Positions 43,288 to 52,182 of a stretch of 64,000 bases of DNA are shown here, piece by piece. Every line of letters begins with the position of its first letter. Position 1 is the stretch's first letter. The notes below the pieces were generated by a model. It was not told the origin of the DNA. It saw only the letters and a list, made by a program, of their open reading frames with translations, and did no database searches. A program made the position numbers and the translations under genes. The stretch is from Bowmanella denitrificans (GTDB lineage: Bacteria; Pseudomonadota; Gammaproteobacteria; Enterobacterales; Alteromonadaceae): positions 1 through 64,000 of the forward strand of contig NZ_PEBU01000013.1 in assembly GCF_002887595.1 (NCBI RefSeq), written 5' to 3'.

Positions 43288-44685
43288 GTGACTGTCACAA
43301 CTGATGCCGGTTCGGCATCTTCGCAAAACATACTATCTTCTCCGGCGATCCTGTCGGTATTTCTAAAACTCAGTGTGCCTATGGCCATTGGTATGTTGCT
43401 TAATGGTTTGCATACCCTGGTGGACGCCTTGTTTATTGCTCAGTTTGTCGGTGAACAGGCCTTTGCCGCCGTGTCGGCCGTATTCCCGTTGCAGGTGGCC
43501 TTGGTTGCTTTGGCGGCGTTATTTGCCAATGGCGCATCAGTGCTGCTAAGCCGCAGTTTGGGGGCGGGGCGTGCGCAAGACGGCCAGCAAATTGTCAGTA
43601 CCGGCAGCTTTCTGGCCTGGCTAATTGCCGCCATGGTGGCCCTGGCTACCTGGTTTGCTGGGCCACTATTGCTGGCCGCGATGGGGTTGGAGCAAAGCTT
43701 GTACGCCGATGCCTGGATCTATTTAATGATCAATGGGGTGGGCTGTGTGGTGCTGTTTAATTTATCCGTGGTGGCTGATGTACATCGCGGCCTGGGCCGC
43801 AGTAATACCTTGTTTTTGATTATCCTGCTGGGGGCGCTGGCGAATATTGCACTGGATATTTTGCTGGTTATTTTACTCAATTGGGGCGTCACAGGCGCGG
43901 CGCTGGCAACCTTAATATCCCAGGGATTGGCCTGGTGGTATGGGATAAGAGCACTCAACAGCAAGCCAGAATTACGTCAGGCATTACGGCCTTACTGGTA
44001 TCGCGGCTGGGCCCGGCGCATCTTATTGCAAGGCTTGCCAGTGACGCTGATGTATTTAGGCGGGGCTCTGGTGATGCTGACCTGTACCGTACAGATTGCC
44101 AGGCTGGCGGCTGAGCAGGGCGAGGCCATGCTGGCGGCCTATGGTTTGCTGGGGCGGATCAGCATTTTTATCAGTTTGCCGATGATTGCCATGACGCATA
44201 GCTGTCAAACCCTGACCGCTTATCACGCCGGAGCTGGCAGCAAACGTCTGGCCAAACAGAGTATTAAGGTAGGGCTGTTGTCAACATCTGGCTATCTGAG
44301 CCTGATGGCATTGCTGTTGATGCTGGCCATGCAGTCTATTGCCGGGTTGTTTAGCGACAATCCGCTGCAGGTACATATGGCCACGGATATCGCCAGTTTG
44401 CTTTATCTTGCACTACCTTTGGCCGGTATCAGCGCGGTGGCCATTGCTGCCCTGCAGGCGCTGGGTAAACCGCATCTGGCGCTGGTATTGTCATTGGCCA
44501 AAACCTACCTGTTTATGATGCCGATGTTGGTGCTACTGGCCTGCTGGGCCGGGCTGGATATGATGTGGTATGCCTTTCCCGGTGCCGAACTGCTGTCGGT
44601 TGCTCTGGTGCTAAGCCTGGTATTTATCAGCCGTCGCCATTTATGGTCAACATCTGAGGAGGCGGGTTATGCAACTGGCCATTGA
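43288..44685 (+). CDS. MATE-family multidrug efflux protein
   Basis: A 465-residue inner-membrane protein of about 12 helices in two pseudo-repeats: VPMAIGMLLNGLHTLVDALFIAQFVG and the matching second half LPVTLMYLGGALVMLTC. These are hallmarks of DinF/NorM-type MATE carriers, which export cationic compounds using Na+ or H+. Start is GTG 43288 with AGGAG ahead. Its final 17 bases overlap the next gene, which has its own ribosome binding site inside this gene. Confidence 0.88.
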   Translation: MTVTTDAGSASSQNILSSPAILSVFLKLSVPMAIGMLLNGLHTLVDALFIAQFVGEQAFAAVSAVFPLQVALVALAALFANGASVLLSRSLGAGRAQDGQQIVSTGSFLAWLIAAMVALATWFAGPLLLAAMGLEQSLYADAWIYLMINGVGCVVLFNLSVVADVHRGLGRSNTLFLIILLGALANIALDILLVILLNWGVTGAALATLISQGLAWWYGIRALNSKPELRQALRPYWYRGWARRILLQGLPVTLMYLGGALVMLTCTVQIARLAAEQGEAMLAAYGLLGRISIFISLPMIAMTHSCQTLTAYHAGAGSKRLAKQSIKVGLLSTSGYLSLMALLLMLAMQSIAGLFSDNPLQVHMATDIASLLYLALPLAGISAVAIAALQALGKPHLALVLSLAKTYLFMMPMLVLLACWAGLDMMWYAFPGAELLSVALVLSLVFISRRHLWSTSEEAGYATGH

Positions 44686-45178
44686 AGAAGTAAAAATTCG
44701 CGCCAAGAAATTGCTGAAACAGCTGCGTAGTGGTCAGTCACCTGGTTGGATTACGGTGCAGCGCACATCCGAAGACTGGCAGCTAAAGCATGTACAGCTA
44801 CTGCTGGCCCGCCAACTGGGATTTGGTGACTGGCAGCATGCCCACCAGATACTAAGCGGGGCAGTGCATGGTGATGCTAAGGTGGATTTTGGTCAGCTCT
44901 GGTATGAGCGCGCTTGCGGCACACTGGTGAATCATTGGTTTGCAGATTACCGCGAAGCGCGCCAGGCCTTGCATACGCTTGAAGATCATTGTCTGTATCC
45001 TTTTCGTCACCAGTTTGTGGTGGCCGCGCCGTTGTATGCGGAGCTGTTGGGGCTACCTGCTCTGACATCCCCTGAATGGCAGCAGACCAACCGCGATTTG
45101 GTGAAGGGCTACGGCGGCTCAGGCTGGCAACAACTAACGTTGCGACGTATTTGCCATAAGCTGGATAGCTTAGGATAA
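44669..45178 (+). CDS. conserved protein overlapping the MATE gene
   Basis: A 169-residue soluble protein. GAGGAGG lies inside the end of the MATE gene, seven bases before the ATG, and the two coding regions overlap by 17 bases, so it is translationally linked. Residues ~30-62 (LKHVQLLLARQLGFGDWQHAHQIL) resemble the short LARxLGFxDW module found beside glyoxalase-superfamily domains, but no such domain follows here. The remainder is not recognised. Confidence 0.7.
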   Translation: MQLAIEEVKIRAKKLLKQLRSGQSPGWITVQRTSEDWQLKHVQLLLARQLGFGDWQHAHQILSGAVHGDAKVDFGQLWYERACGTLVNHWFADYREARQALHTLEDHCLYPFRHQFVVAAPLYAELLGLPALTSPEWQQTNRDLVKGYGGSGWQQLTLRRICHKLDSLG

Positions 45179-45182
45179 AACC

Positions 45183-45204
45183 GGCCCGTCAGGTAAGACG
45201 GGCC
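45183..45204. terminator. hairpin between convergent genes
   Basis: GGCCCGTC (45183-45190) pairs with GACGGGCC (45197-45204) around AGGTAA, right after the stop at 45178 and before the convergent small gene. The following TAATC is only weakly T-rich. Confidence 0.65.
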
Positions 45205-45219
45205 TAATCAACGGCATGA

Positions 45220-45399
45220 CTAATGACTGCTGAAGTGACGGGGTAGGATCAATTCATCCAACTCGATATTGGCACACAGGGTCTGCAGATGCCGGTGCAG
45301 CTTGTGTTTGATCTCGGGTATGGCGATATCCGGCCTTGCCTGACTAAGCAGAAATATCGCCAGGAACCCTGCACAACGGACTTTGCTGGACTGTTTCAT
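45220..45399 (-). CDS. small exported or membrane protein, 59 aa, coupled to the membrane gene
   Basis: From ATG 45399 the minus strand encodes 59 residues: a basic start MKQSSKVR, hydrophobic CAGFLAIFLL, then a polar mature part ending HFSSH. The ATG overlaps the stop of the preceding membrane protein gene by four bases (ATGA), a strong sign of real, coupled translation. The N-terminus is a plausible signal peptide. Family not recognised. Confidence 0.6.
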   Translation of the reverse strand: MKQSSKVRCAGFLAIFLLSQARPDIAIPEIKHKLHRHLQTLCANIELDELILPRHFSSH

Positions 45400-46073
45400 A
45401 CCCGCCTCATGAAGTCGAAGCTGGCTTTACCCAAACCGACTCTGTACAGCCAGTAAAGCAACACTGCCAGTACCAGCAGTACCGGAATCGCCAGTACGCT
45501 GAGGTGGCGCATAAATTCAGGGAACAGTTTGGCCTGACCGAGAAAAAATGCGGCTGTGGCCATAAACAGCGCAAAACACATGCGCCAAATATGTCGTAGC
45601 AGCCCCGCTTTGGCCGACAGGCCACCGCCAACCAGCATTTTCACGTCCATGCCTGCGGCCAGCACGTTGACAAGGGCGAAGAAATAATACGCCTGATAGC
45701 CAAAACCGTCTTTTTTGCCGTCAAGGCTGTGCTGCGCGTCAATGGCAAAGCCCAGCAGCATTGCTACAATCCCCAGGGCGCAGCCCAGTAACACAAACTC
45801 CAGATTGCGACGCCAGTTGCTGCGCGGTTTAACTGCCAGCCAGGCCGTTGCCACCAAATAGCTGATAAGCAGGCCGTTACACAGGGATAACATAATGCTG
45901 CGTTGCCATGCTACCCAGGCACCAGATAGACCGAGCGCCAACATGGACAGCCCAAACACAATCCCGAGCTTCTTATGTAGCGGTGTGGCTTTAGCTAAAG
46001 CTAATACCCCGAAGCCTGACAGTATGGCGCTGGTGCCAGCCAGCGCATGTAAGGTGATGCTGAATGAAATCAT
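45396..46073 (-). CDS. DUF2306-like polytopic membrane protein
   Basis: From ATG 46073 (AGGACC eight bases upstream) the protein has 225 residues and about seven helices. The start LHALAGTSAILSGFGVLALAK and HKKLGIVFGLSM resembles DUF2306/heme-binding-like membrane proteins with histidines in the first helices (His at about 9 and 33). Function of the family is not settled. Its stop overlaps the 59-aa gene start. Confidence 0.7.
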   Translation of the reverse strand: MISFSITLHALAGTSAILSGFGVLALAKATPLHKKLGIVFGLSMLALGLSGAWVAWQRSIMLSLCNGLLISYLVATAWLAVKPRSNWRRNLEFVLLGCALGIVAMLLGFAIDAQHSLDGKKDGFGYQAYYFFALVNVLAAGMDVKMLVGGGLSAKAGLLRHIWRMCFALFMATAAFFLGQAKLFPEFMRHLSVLAIPVLLVLAVLLYWLYRVGLGKASFDFMRRV

Positions 46074-46145
46074 TTGCAATAGGTCCTGAATGTAAACGCC
46101 TATTGCTATTACAAACCTTGTGCCAGAAGTAAAAAAACTATATAC

Positions 46146-46165
46146 AACAATCTGTTATGATTGTT
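46146..46165. promoter_or_regulatory. AT-rich dyad AACAATC-N6-GATTGTT
   Basis: A 7-bp inverted repeat between the 3' end of the kinase gene and the upstream side of the DUF2306-like gene. It may be an operator for the latter or a weak terminator for the kinase operon. Confidence 0.3.
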
Positions 46166-46243
46166 TTGGGTGATATGGGAGGGCACTTAGAGGTGAAATT
46201 CCCAAATTCGGGCCAGCATCGTCCCGAAAATGGCATACGGCAA

Positions 46244-47572
46244 TTACGCCAAGGGCAGCTCTATTATGGCGCAGCAACCCGATCCTTCAGGTCGGTTGGT
46301 CAGTGATATTTGTCCACCGTGAGCTTCGACAATCTGGCGGCTCAGCACCAGGCCGATTCCCGAGCCGCCTTGCTTAGTGCTGTAATAGGGCACAAACAGG
46401 TTGTCCGTATTGCTGATACCGACCCCGTTGTCACAAATATGCAGGTGTAACCGGTCTGCTGAGCATGTCCAGTGAATACAGATTTCCCCTGATTGTTCTG
46501 CTTGTTGCATGGCTTCCTGCGCATTCTTTAACAGGTTGATCAGCACCTGCTGCATTTGCACCGGGTCAAGTTGGACCTGCGGTGAGTCTGCATTGAGCAA
46601 TCTGATGGGCTGTGTGGCAAATAAGGCGATGCAGTTGTCCAGTAGCTCACGCAAGGATGTGGGTTGTTTGTTGGGCGTCGGCAGGCGTGCCAGCTGTTTG
46701 TAACCGTCGACAAAACCTTTCAGTCCGGCGGCCCGCTCACCAATCAGTGTCAGCCCATGTTGCAGATCTGTTTGCAGCTCAGCAACGGTTGTGGTTGGCT
46801 GCCCAACCAGGCGTTGCAGAGTCTGGCTGATGGACATAATAGGCGAAAGAGAGTTGTTGATTTCATGGCTGATGACCCTGACCAGGCTCTGCCAGGCTTT
46901 GTTTTCCTGTTGGCGCAGAATATGACTGACATCGGTGATGAACAGTAATTTGTGCGGTTTACCGGCTTCACGAAAGGCGCGGATGTGTACATTAAAACGT
47001 CCCTGGCGCTGGCGCAGTGGCAAGGTCACGGCCTGATGGCTGCCGTCACTGAGGTTATGCAGAGGCTGCAGTTGTTGCAGCAGTTGTGGGTCTGGGCTGC
47101 CTTCGTCCACCTGCAACAATACCCTGGCGGCCGGATTGATAAAGCTGATATCGCCCTCTGGGGTAAAGGCCAGGATCGCCACATCAATCTGTTCAATAAT
47201 GGTTTGCACCAGCAACTGACTTTCCACGGAAATCAGCCGCTGTCTGCTCATTTGTTCCGACAGGGCATTAATCGCCAAGACCAATTCGGCAAAGGCGCCC
47301 CGCTGGTGCCCGACTCTTGCTCGCAGGCTGTAGTCCCCGCGGGTTATGGCATCCAACAGGTTGTACAGGCTGCGAAACTGAAACAGCGAACTTTGCCAGA
47401 TCTGATAGCAGCAATAGCCGATCAGCAAACTGCCGAGCAGCGCCGTCAGCAGAATCAACCAGATGGATATCCTGGCCTGCACCATTACCAGCAGGGCCAA
47501 TAAAAACACCGGCAGCGCTGCCAACAGGCAGAGTCTGACCAGTCGCAGTTCAAAGGCTAAGGGGCGGTGCAT
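46244..47572 (-). CDS. sensor histidine kinase, NtrY-like
   Basis: A 442-residue membrane kinase. Two helices at about 14-31 and 36-57 are joined by only a few residues, so there is almost no periplasmic sensor; sensing is probably from the membrane or the cytoplasmic PAS domain (about 118-220). A HAMP-like stretch lies at about 60-112. The H-box VISHEINNSLSPI has His236, then the N-box NLLKNAQEAM, the G-box GVGIS and GGSGIGLVLS. It starts three bases after its response regulator. Short-loop intramembrane kinases often sense membrane stress; here they flank an exporter, so a substrate such as a peptide or drug is plausible. Confidence 0.88.
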   Translation of the reverse strand: MHRPLAFELRLVRLCLLAALPVFLLALLVMVQARISIWLILLTALLGSLLIGYCCYQIWQSSLFQFRSLYNLLDAITRGDYSLRARVGHQRGAFAELVLAINALSEQMSRQRLISVESQLLVQTIIEQIDVAILAFTPEGDISFINPAARVLLQVDEGSPDPQLLQQLQPLHNLSDGSHQAVTLPLRQRQGRFNVHIRAFREAGKPHKLLFITDVSHILRQQENKAWQSLVRVISHEINNSLSPIMSISQTLQRLVGQPTTTVAELQTDLQHGLTLIGERAAGLKGFVDGYKQLARLPTPNKQPTSLRELLDNCIALFATQPIRLLNADSPQVQLDPVQMQQVLINLLKNAQEAMQQAEQSGEICIHWTCSADRLHLHICDNGVGISNTDNLFVPYYSTKQGGSGIGLVLSRQIVEAHGGQISLTNRPEGSGCCAIIELPLA

Positions 47573-47575
47573 GCG

Positions 47576-48946
47576 CTATTTTTCCAGACGGCGGTAAAAT
47601 GCACTGCGGCTCAGTCCCAGCGACTCGGCGGCGCGAATGGCATTGCCATCGAAATATGCCAGGCGCTGGCGGATAAGTTCCGCTTCAATGATCTCCAGAG
47701 AGCGTAAGTCTGCTTCGTTATTGCCAGCAATGGCATTGTCAGCAGTCCCGGCGGTGTTATTCAAACCAAGATCCTGTGGGCCAATTTTACCGGAACGGCA
47801 TAAGATATGTGCGCGTTCCATCATATGTTGTAGCTCCCTGACATTGCCTGGCCAAGCATAGGTTTGCAGGGTATGTTGAGCCGCTGAATCAATACTCAAT
47901 CTGGGTTGGTTGTACTTGCGCGCCACCTTATCCAGAAAGGCCATCGCCAGGGGCAAAATATCCTCTTTGCGCTGCCTTAGCGGTGGGATCTGAATTTCTA
48001 CGGTATTTAGCCGGTACAACAAATCTTTGCGAAAAGTCCCCAGTCTGACGGCTTCACCCAAATCAGCGTTGGTGGCACAAATCAGGCGAATATTTACTTG
48101 CTGGGTTTTACTGGAACCAACCTTTTCAAACTGACTGTCTTCCAACACACGCAATAATTTGCCTTGCTGAGAATAGGGCGTATTGGCGATTTCATCCAGA
48201 AACAAGGTGCCCTGGTCGGCCAGTTCGAATCGGCCGATACGTGCGGCCTTGGCATCAGTAAAAGCGCCTTTGACGTGACCGAACATTTCACTTTCAAACA
48301 GACTTTCTGTGACCGCACCCATATTCACCGATACCAGGGGAGTCTGGTTGCGATGGGACAAATCGTGGATATAGCGCGCATACAGGCTTTTCCCTGTGCC
48401 GTTTTCACCGGTCAGCAAGATACTGGCGTCAGTAAAGGCCACCTGCTGGATCAGAGCCATCAATTCTTTACTGCTATCAGATTCGGCCACCATTTGCGTG
48501 TCGCCGCTCAGTTCGGCTTGCAGCAGTTGATTGTGACCGGATAATTTCTGACTGTGCCGCTGAATGCCCGCTAATTTCAACTGATTCTGCACTATGGCCA
48601 TCAGCCGATCATTTTCCCAGGGTTTTTGGATAAAGTCGTTGGCACCCAGTCGCATACTTGCCACCGCTACATCAATGCTGCCCCAACCCGACATGACAAC
48701 AATCGGCAGGCAATCGTCCTGTTGGCGGATGCGTTGGAGCAGTTCCAGACCTTCTTCACCTGACGTGGTGTCCCTGCTGTAATTGAGATCCATCAGCAGC
48801 AACTGCACATCCCGTTGCGCCAAAATGGTCAGCACTTCTTTGGGGGAACTGGCCATGATGGTTTGGTAGCCTTCGGCTTTCATTAACAGACCCAGGGCGG
48901 AGAGTACGCCCGGGTCGTCGTCGGCAATCAATAAGTGTTCAGACAT
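47576..48946 (-). CDS. NtrC-family sigma54 response regulator with GAFTDA loop
   Basis: A 456-residue activator. Receiver domain residues 1-125 hold Asp9-11 and phospho-acceptor Asp53 (LLLMDLNY). The AAA+ domain has Walker A GENGTGKS (180-187), Walker B LFLDEI (248-253) and arginine fingers. The C-terminal Fis-type helix-turn-helix (about 430-455, GNAIRAAESLGLSRSAFYRRL) binds DNA. The sigma54-contact loop reads GAFTDA (227-232) instead of GAFTGA. The following kinase lies three bases downstream. The palindrome before the exporter operon is the likely binding site. Confidence 0.9.
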   Translation of the reverse strand: MSEHLLIADDDPGVLSALGLLMKAEGYQTIMASSPKEVLTILAQRDVQLLLMDLNYSRDTTSGEEGLELLQRIRQQDDCLPIVVMSGWGSIDVAVASMRLGANDFIQKPWENDRLMAIVQNQLKLAGIQRHSQKLSGHNQLLQAELSGDTQMVAESDSSKELMALIQQVAFTDASILLTGENGTGKSLYARYIHDLSHRNQTPLVSVNMGAVTESLFESEMFGHVKGAFTDAKAARIGRFELADQGTLFLDEIANTPYSQQGKLLRVLEDSQFEKVGSSKTQQVNIRLICATNADLGEAVRLGTFRKDLLYRLNTVEIQIPPLRQRKEDILPLAMAFLDKVARKYNQPRLSIDSAAQHTLQTYAWPGNVRELQHMMERAHILCRSGKIGPQDLGLNNTAGTADNAIAGNNEADLRSLEIIEAELIRQRLAYFDGNAIRAAESLGLSRSAFYRRLEK

Positions 48947-49002
48947 GGATTATCCAATCCGCTAGTCGGCAGCCTTGAACTTGTTGCCAGGGCAGCCGAC
49001 CA

Positions 49003-51435
49003 TTATTCATAACGTAACGCCACCGCCGGTTCCATACTAAGGGCTCGTCTGGTTGGCAGCCAGGTGGCAGTGAGCACCACTGCACCTATTATCAGAATCA
49101 GTAGGGTGGCAATCAAAAACAGCGCCTGTGGTGGCGTAGCCATAACCTGTGACATGCCGTAGCCTAACCCGCAGCCGACGATTAAGCCAGGGATCCCCCC
49201 CCACAACAGTTGTGCAGCACCGGCAAGTAAAAGCTGTCTGGCAATGCGCTGTTCGCAGGCGCCCAGCGCCCGTTTCACGCCGATTTCCTGGGTGCGTTGA
49301 CGTATGGTATTAGACATCAGGCCATAGATGCCGCTGGCGGTCAGTAACACCGTGGCGCAGCCAAACAATAAGAACACGCCGCTTAAAAAACGCATTGGGC
49401 CTGTTTTGCGGGTCAGGAACGCCTGGTAGGTTTCAATGCGGTAGGCCGGTAATTCCGGATCCAGGCTTTGCAGGGTTTTACGCAGGGCCAGGGTGGCACT
49501 GTGTACATCAGATTTTAACCGCATTGCCAACACCATTTGTGCCTGAGGCAATTGGCTGTATGGCCTGAACACGCTGGGCATACGGCCATCGGCGGAACTG
49601 GGTTTGTCCTGACTGACATGGCGCACCACGCCGACAATGGTCAGCCAATGTGGTGTTTGTCCATCATAGTCCACCACTCGAATGCGTTTACCCAAAGGCG
49701 ATTGGTCACCAAAGTGGGCTGTGACGAAACTGTCGGTGACTATGACGGTGGCTTTATCCTGCCCTTCGTCCTGGGCGCTGAAATAGCGGCCCTGGCGCAA
49801 CTCAACCCCAAGCTTTGCCAGGCTGCCCGGCATGACCAGAATATGATTGGCTCTGGGGAAACTGGTTTGCTGATCGCTCAGGTACTCCTTACCGTCAATC
49901 GCAATGGCCGTCACCGGTGCCGGCATACCAGGTAAGGCCGTGCTAATCATCACATCCCCCAGGGCGCTTTGTTGTTGTAATTGTGATTGCAGTTGGTTGA
50001 ATAACGTCACCTGCTGCTGCGCTTGGCTGTACCGGCTGGAGGGCAACAGCACACTGGCGATCAGAATATTGTCGGTTTTTACCCCATAGTCTGCCCTTTC
50101 TTCAAGGTAACGGGATACCACAATCACGCCAGCAACAATCAAGATAGTCAATGACAAAAATATTTCGCTGATCACCAGCACACGGTTGAGGCGCCCGGTT
50201 TTCTTGCTGAGCGCCCCACGGGTTCCGTCACGCAGCACCTGATTGAAATCGCCGCCGGAGTTTTTCCAGGCGGGCAGGAATCCAGTAATAAAGATGGTGG
50301 AGACTAAGAACAGCAGGAAAACTTTCAGGGTAAAGGCATCGATACCAAACTTAAACCAGAACACCTGGCGGCCATAGCTGAAGCTGGCGGTTACCCGTTC
50401 GGTGACCTCCAGCCCCCAGGCCAGCAGCAACAGGCCAATAATGCCACCTAATGTGCAGATTAAAATACTTTCCCACAGTAACTGGCTAATCAATCTGGCG
50501 CGCGGAGCCCCCAAAGCCATGCGAATGGCGGTTTCCTTGCCACGCTCGATGGCGCGTGACAACAGCAGGTTGCCAACATTGAATGACGCCAGAAACAGAA
50601 TTAGTACGGCCGCCACCTGCATGGAATAAACCACAGCAATGCCGTCTTCGGCCACCGACAGAGGAATACTATGGCAATAGGCACCCAAGCCACTATTGGT
50701 CTGTGGGTAGCGCTGCGCCAGCCGCTCCATCAGCAGGGCCAATTGCTGATTCACCTCGGTGGTGCTGTAGCCAGATTTAATATGCGCCAGTCCGTAGACC
50801 CGCCCTGCTTGCTGACGTGACACCGCGGCGGGAGATTCATTGAGGGGTAACCAGAGCTCCGCCACATTCGGGAACAGGTAATCCTGCGGCATCACGCCCA
50901 GGATGCGGTGGCTGACACCATCGATTTTAACCTGTCGTTCCAGTATATCGCTGGCCCCGGCAAACTGGCTTTTCCAAAGGTCATAGCCAATCACTACCAC
51001 AGGTTCTGCACCAGGCAGATTTTCCGCCTGGTTGAAGGTGCGGCCCATCAGCGGCTGAGTGCGGGTAAGCTGAAAAATATTCGGCTCGGCTCTGACTCCG
51101 CTGTAACGCACTGCACCGTCGCGTCCTGACAAATTGACCGTCACATTGCGATAGGCACCCATCTCGTCCAAACCCTGAACGGCTTCTCGCAACATCTGAT
51201 AGTCTTGGTAATTCAGCGGGTTACCTTCCAGCGCGCCATGCCGGGACTGGCTGATTTGTACCAGGCTGTCACCGTCGGTAAACGGCAAGTCTTTAAACAC
51301 CATAGTGTTGATAAAGGAAAATAAGTACAGGCTCAGCCCGATACCGGCTGCCATTACCAGGGTGGTGAGTGCGGTAAACCCCGGACTTTTGGCCAGCAGA
51401 CGCAGTGCATAGCGGCAATCACTTAGCATAAACAT
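49003..51435 (-). CDS. MacB-like ABC permease (FtsX/MacB_PCD)
   Basis: From ATG 51435 (GAGGA eight bases before) the protein has 810 residues. It is longer than classical MacB membrane parts because it holds two FtsX units: one N-terminal helix plus periplasmic MacB_PCD domain, three helices (about 275-390), a second helix and periplasmic domain (about 415-670), and three final helices (about 680-805). The start overlaps the ATPase stop by 17 bases; the frame extension to 51573 inside the ATPase gene is rejected. With the HlyD-type adaptor and ATPase it should form an exporter like those for peptides or macrolides, perhaps working with TolC. Substrate unknown. Confidence 0.88.
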   Translation of the reverse strand: MFMLSDCRYALRLLAKSPGFTALTTLVMAAGIGLSLYLFSFINTMVFKDLPFTDGDSLVQISQSRHGALEGNPLNYQDYQMLREAVQGLDEMGAYRNVTVNLSGRDGAVRYSGVRAEPNIFQLTRTQPLMGRTFNQAENLPGAEPVVVIGYDLWKSQFAGASDILERQVKIDGVSHRILGVMPQDYLFPNVAELWLPLNESPAAVSRQQAGRVYGLAHIKSGYSTTEVNQQLALLMERLAQRYPQTNSGLGAYCHSIPLSVAEDGIAVVYSMQVAAVLILFLASFNVGNLLLSRAIERGKETAIRMALGAPRARLISQLLWESILICTLGGIIGLLLLAWGLEVTERVTASFSYGRQVFWFKFGIDAFTLKVFLLFLVSTIFITGFLPAWKNSGGDFNQVLRDGTRGALSKKTGRLNRVLVISEIFLSLTILIVAGVIVVSRYLEERADYGVKTDNILIASVLLPSSRYSQAQQQVTLFNQLQSQLQQQSALGDVMISTALPGMPAPVTAIAIDGKEYLSDQQTSFPRANHILVMPGSLAKLGVELRQGRYFSAQDEGQDKATVIVTDSFVTAHFGDQSPLGKRIRVVDYDGQTPHWLTIVGVVRHVSQDKPSSADGRMPSVFRPYSQLPQAQMVLAMRLKSDVHSATLALRKTLQSLDPELPAYRIETYQAFLTRKTGPMRFLSGVFLLFGCATVLLTASGIYGLMSNTIRQRTQEIGVKRALGACEQRIARQLLLAGAAQLLWGGIPGLIVGCGLGYGMSQVMATPPQALFLIATLLILIIGAVVLTATWLPTRRALSMEPAVALRYE

Positions 51436-52150
51436 GGTGCTTGTCCTCACTTTGCGGGTTGAGCTGCAGCCTGTCAGAGACAATGCGGCCGTCAAGCACT
51501 TCCAGCCGACGCTTGGCCTGGCTGGCTGAGCGGGGATCGTGCGTGACCATACAGATGGTGGCGCCGTCGGCATGCAACTTGTCTAATAACTGCATCACCG
51601 CCTCGGCATTTTTGGAGTCCAGGTTACCTGTGGGTTCGTCGGCCAGTAATAAAGAAGGTTTGCCGGCAATGGCCCGCGCAACGGCGACTCGTTGTTGCTG
51701 ACCGCCGGATAATTGCGACGGATAATGCTTGGCACGATGAGACATGTCCACCTTATCCAGCGCGTCTTTTACCCATTGTTTGCGCTGGGCCTTACTCAGA
51801 TCGCGCCGATAGGTCAGGGGCAAGGCCACATTTTCTTTCACATCCAGATCGCTGATAAGGTTAAAAGACTGGAAAATAAAGCCAATTTCCTGGTTACGGA
51901 TCCTGGCGCGCTCTTTATTGGGCAGGTTGGACACGTCATGTCCGGCCAGCACATAGCGACCGGCTGTGGCAGTATCCAGTAAGCCCAATACCGATAGCAG
52001 GGTTGACTTACCGCAGCCGGAAGGGCCGGAAATTGACACATAGTCACCCTTGGCGATGCTCAGCGAAATATCACTCAGCGCATGGGTTTCCAATTCTTCC
52101 GAGTAATACACTTTCTTAAGATTATCTATTTTTATCAATAGGTTGTTCAT
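51419..52150 (-). CDS. MacB/LolD-type ABC ATP-binding protein
   Basis: A 243-residue ATPase with Walker A GPSGCGKST (42-50), Q-loop FIFQSF, signature LSGGQQQRV, Walker B LLLADEP and TGNLDSKN, plus switch His in VTHD. This is the MacB/LolD/FtsE branch that pairs with FtsX-type permeases. It sits between the adaptor gene (32 bases upstream) and the permease (overlapping). Confidence 0.9.
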   Translation of the reverse strand: MNNLLIKIDNLKKVYYSEELETHALSDISLSIAKGDYVSISGPSGCGKSTLLSVLGLLDTATAGRYVLAGHDVSNLPNKERARIRNQEIGFIFQSFNLISDLDVKENVALPLTYRRDLSKAQRKQWVKDALDKVDMSHRAKHYPSQLSGGQQQRVAVARAIAGKPSLLLADEPTGNLDSKNAEAVMQLLDKLHADGATICMVTHDPRSASQAKRRLEVLDGRIVSDRLQLNPQSEDKHHVYAK

Positions 52151-52182
52151 AATCGCTCACTTAGTGGCTGTGCTATTCTAGC

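Noticed and set aside
46952-47503. Plus-strand frame opposite the histidine kinase
   Set aside because: Composition is that of a mirrored coding strand and no motif is visible.
51436-51573. Extension of the permease into the ATPase gene
   Set aside because: Lies wholly within another coding region; a good ribosome binding site precedes ATG 51435.
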